NCBI GenBank assembly: GCA_033002965.1
Contig: JAURVB010001792.1
Coordinates: forward strand, 1 to 64,000
From: Piper betle
Lineage: Eukaryota; Streptophyta; Magnoliopsida; Piperales; Piperaceae
Length of the DNA: 64,000 bases
Direction of reading: 5' to 3'
Part shown: piece after piece, positions 63,683 to 64,000 of the stretch
Numbering within the stretch: the first letter of the stretch is position 1
Layout of the letters: the number at the start of each line of letters is the position of its first letter
Made by a program: the position numbers and the translations under genes
The notes under the pieces: model-generated
Seen by the model: only the letters and a program-made list of their open reading frames with translations
Told to the model about the DNA's origin: nothing
Database searches by the model: none

Positions 63683-64000
63683 TTCTTTCATATGATACCC
63701 AAAGGGTGTTAGAGGCATGAATTCTAAAGTAGGATCTATGCAAATACAAATAGCAAAATTTAAGATAGGCTAGATGCCCATCCTGATGCCAACCCTCCTC
63801 CTTTATCCAAGCTTGAGACCAACAATTTAGAAGCATTGGCAAAGTTAAGCTTAGTAACTCCATCATTTCACAAAAATAAATTCATGATCAACTTAAACAC
63901 AAAACCTCAAAAATTTTCACTCCGTTCATTATGTTTAAGGCCAAAAGAAAAGGTTCAAAATACATAATATTGGCTCCATACCAGCACTAGCTATGAGCTC

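Overview
This is nuclear DNA from a flowering plant, most likely a woody dicot. It carries intron-rich plant genes, two nuclear-type tRNA genes, and a dense, nested set of plant LTR retrotransposons, a LINE, a TRIM, a CACTA end and a foldback element. I see no bacterial, organellar or viral block and no CRISPR-like array. The species cannot be named from the sequence alone.

Layout. 1-8.0 kb: an AT-rich array of diverged ~0.9-1.3 kb direct repeats, interrupted by a 353-bp foldback element and a solo LTR with a perfect 5-bp target duplication; another LTR of the same family runs off the left edge. 8-11 kb: no gene recognised. 11.0-19.2 kb (minus): a 14-exon sucrose-phosphate synthase gene of the SPS4/family C type. 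22.8-26.1 kb (minus): an 8-exon eIF2D (ligatin-type) gene. 28.4-44.3 kb: a retroelement nest. It contains a large LTR inserted into another LTR of its own family, a decayed Ty3/gypsy gag-protease-RT remnant broken by other LTR pieces, a broken LINE, and a complete TRIM with a TAAAG target duplication. 45 kb: the end of a CACTA-type transposon. 47.7 kb: tRNA-Gln(CTG). 48.3-51.7 kb: probably a minus-strand LTR. 52.0-60.8 kb: three secreted, apoplast-related genes, namely an ascorbate oxidase (minus), a GH9 endo-1,4-beta-glucanase (minus) and a broken GH5 endo-beta-mannanase (plus). 61.8 kb: tRNA-Ser(AGA), minus. A possible terminal exon lies near 63.1 kb.

The genes are independent units, each with its own introns, and are not an operon. 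SPS4 makes sucrose-6-phosphate in the cytosol. eIF2D is a translation factor. The oxidase, glucanase and mannanase homologues would act in the cell wall or apoplast.

The most consequential observation concerns sequence quality. In otherwise excellent genes the reading frame breaks repeatedly, and in nearly every case one base added to or removed from a short homopolymer run would restore the family's conserved protein. Six such sites lie in SPS4 and one each in eIF2D and the glucanase; the oxidase has a similar break. This pattern points to residual indels in an error-prone assembly rather than to gene death. The mannanase is different: it also has an in-frame stop and lacks a conserved C-terminal segment, so it looks like a genuine pseudogene. 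I found no convincing new biological system. The most unusual items are the large LTR inserted next to the TATA box of its own family's LTR, the TRIM with a multiplied polypurine-tract region, and the tandem array whose units carry a primer-binding-site-like motif.
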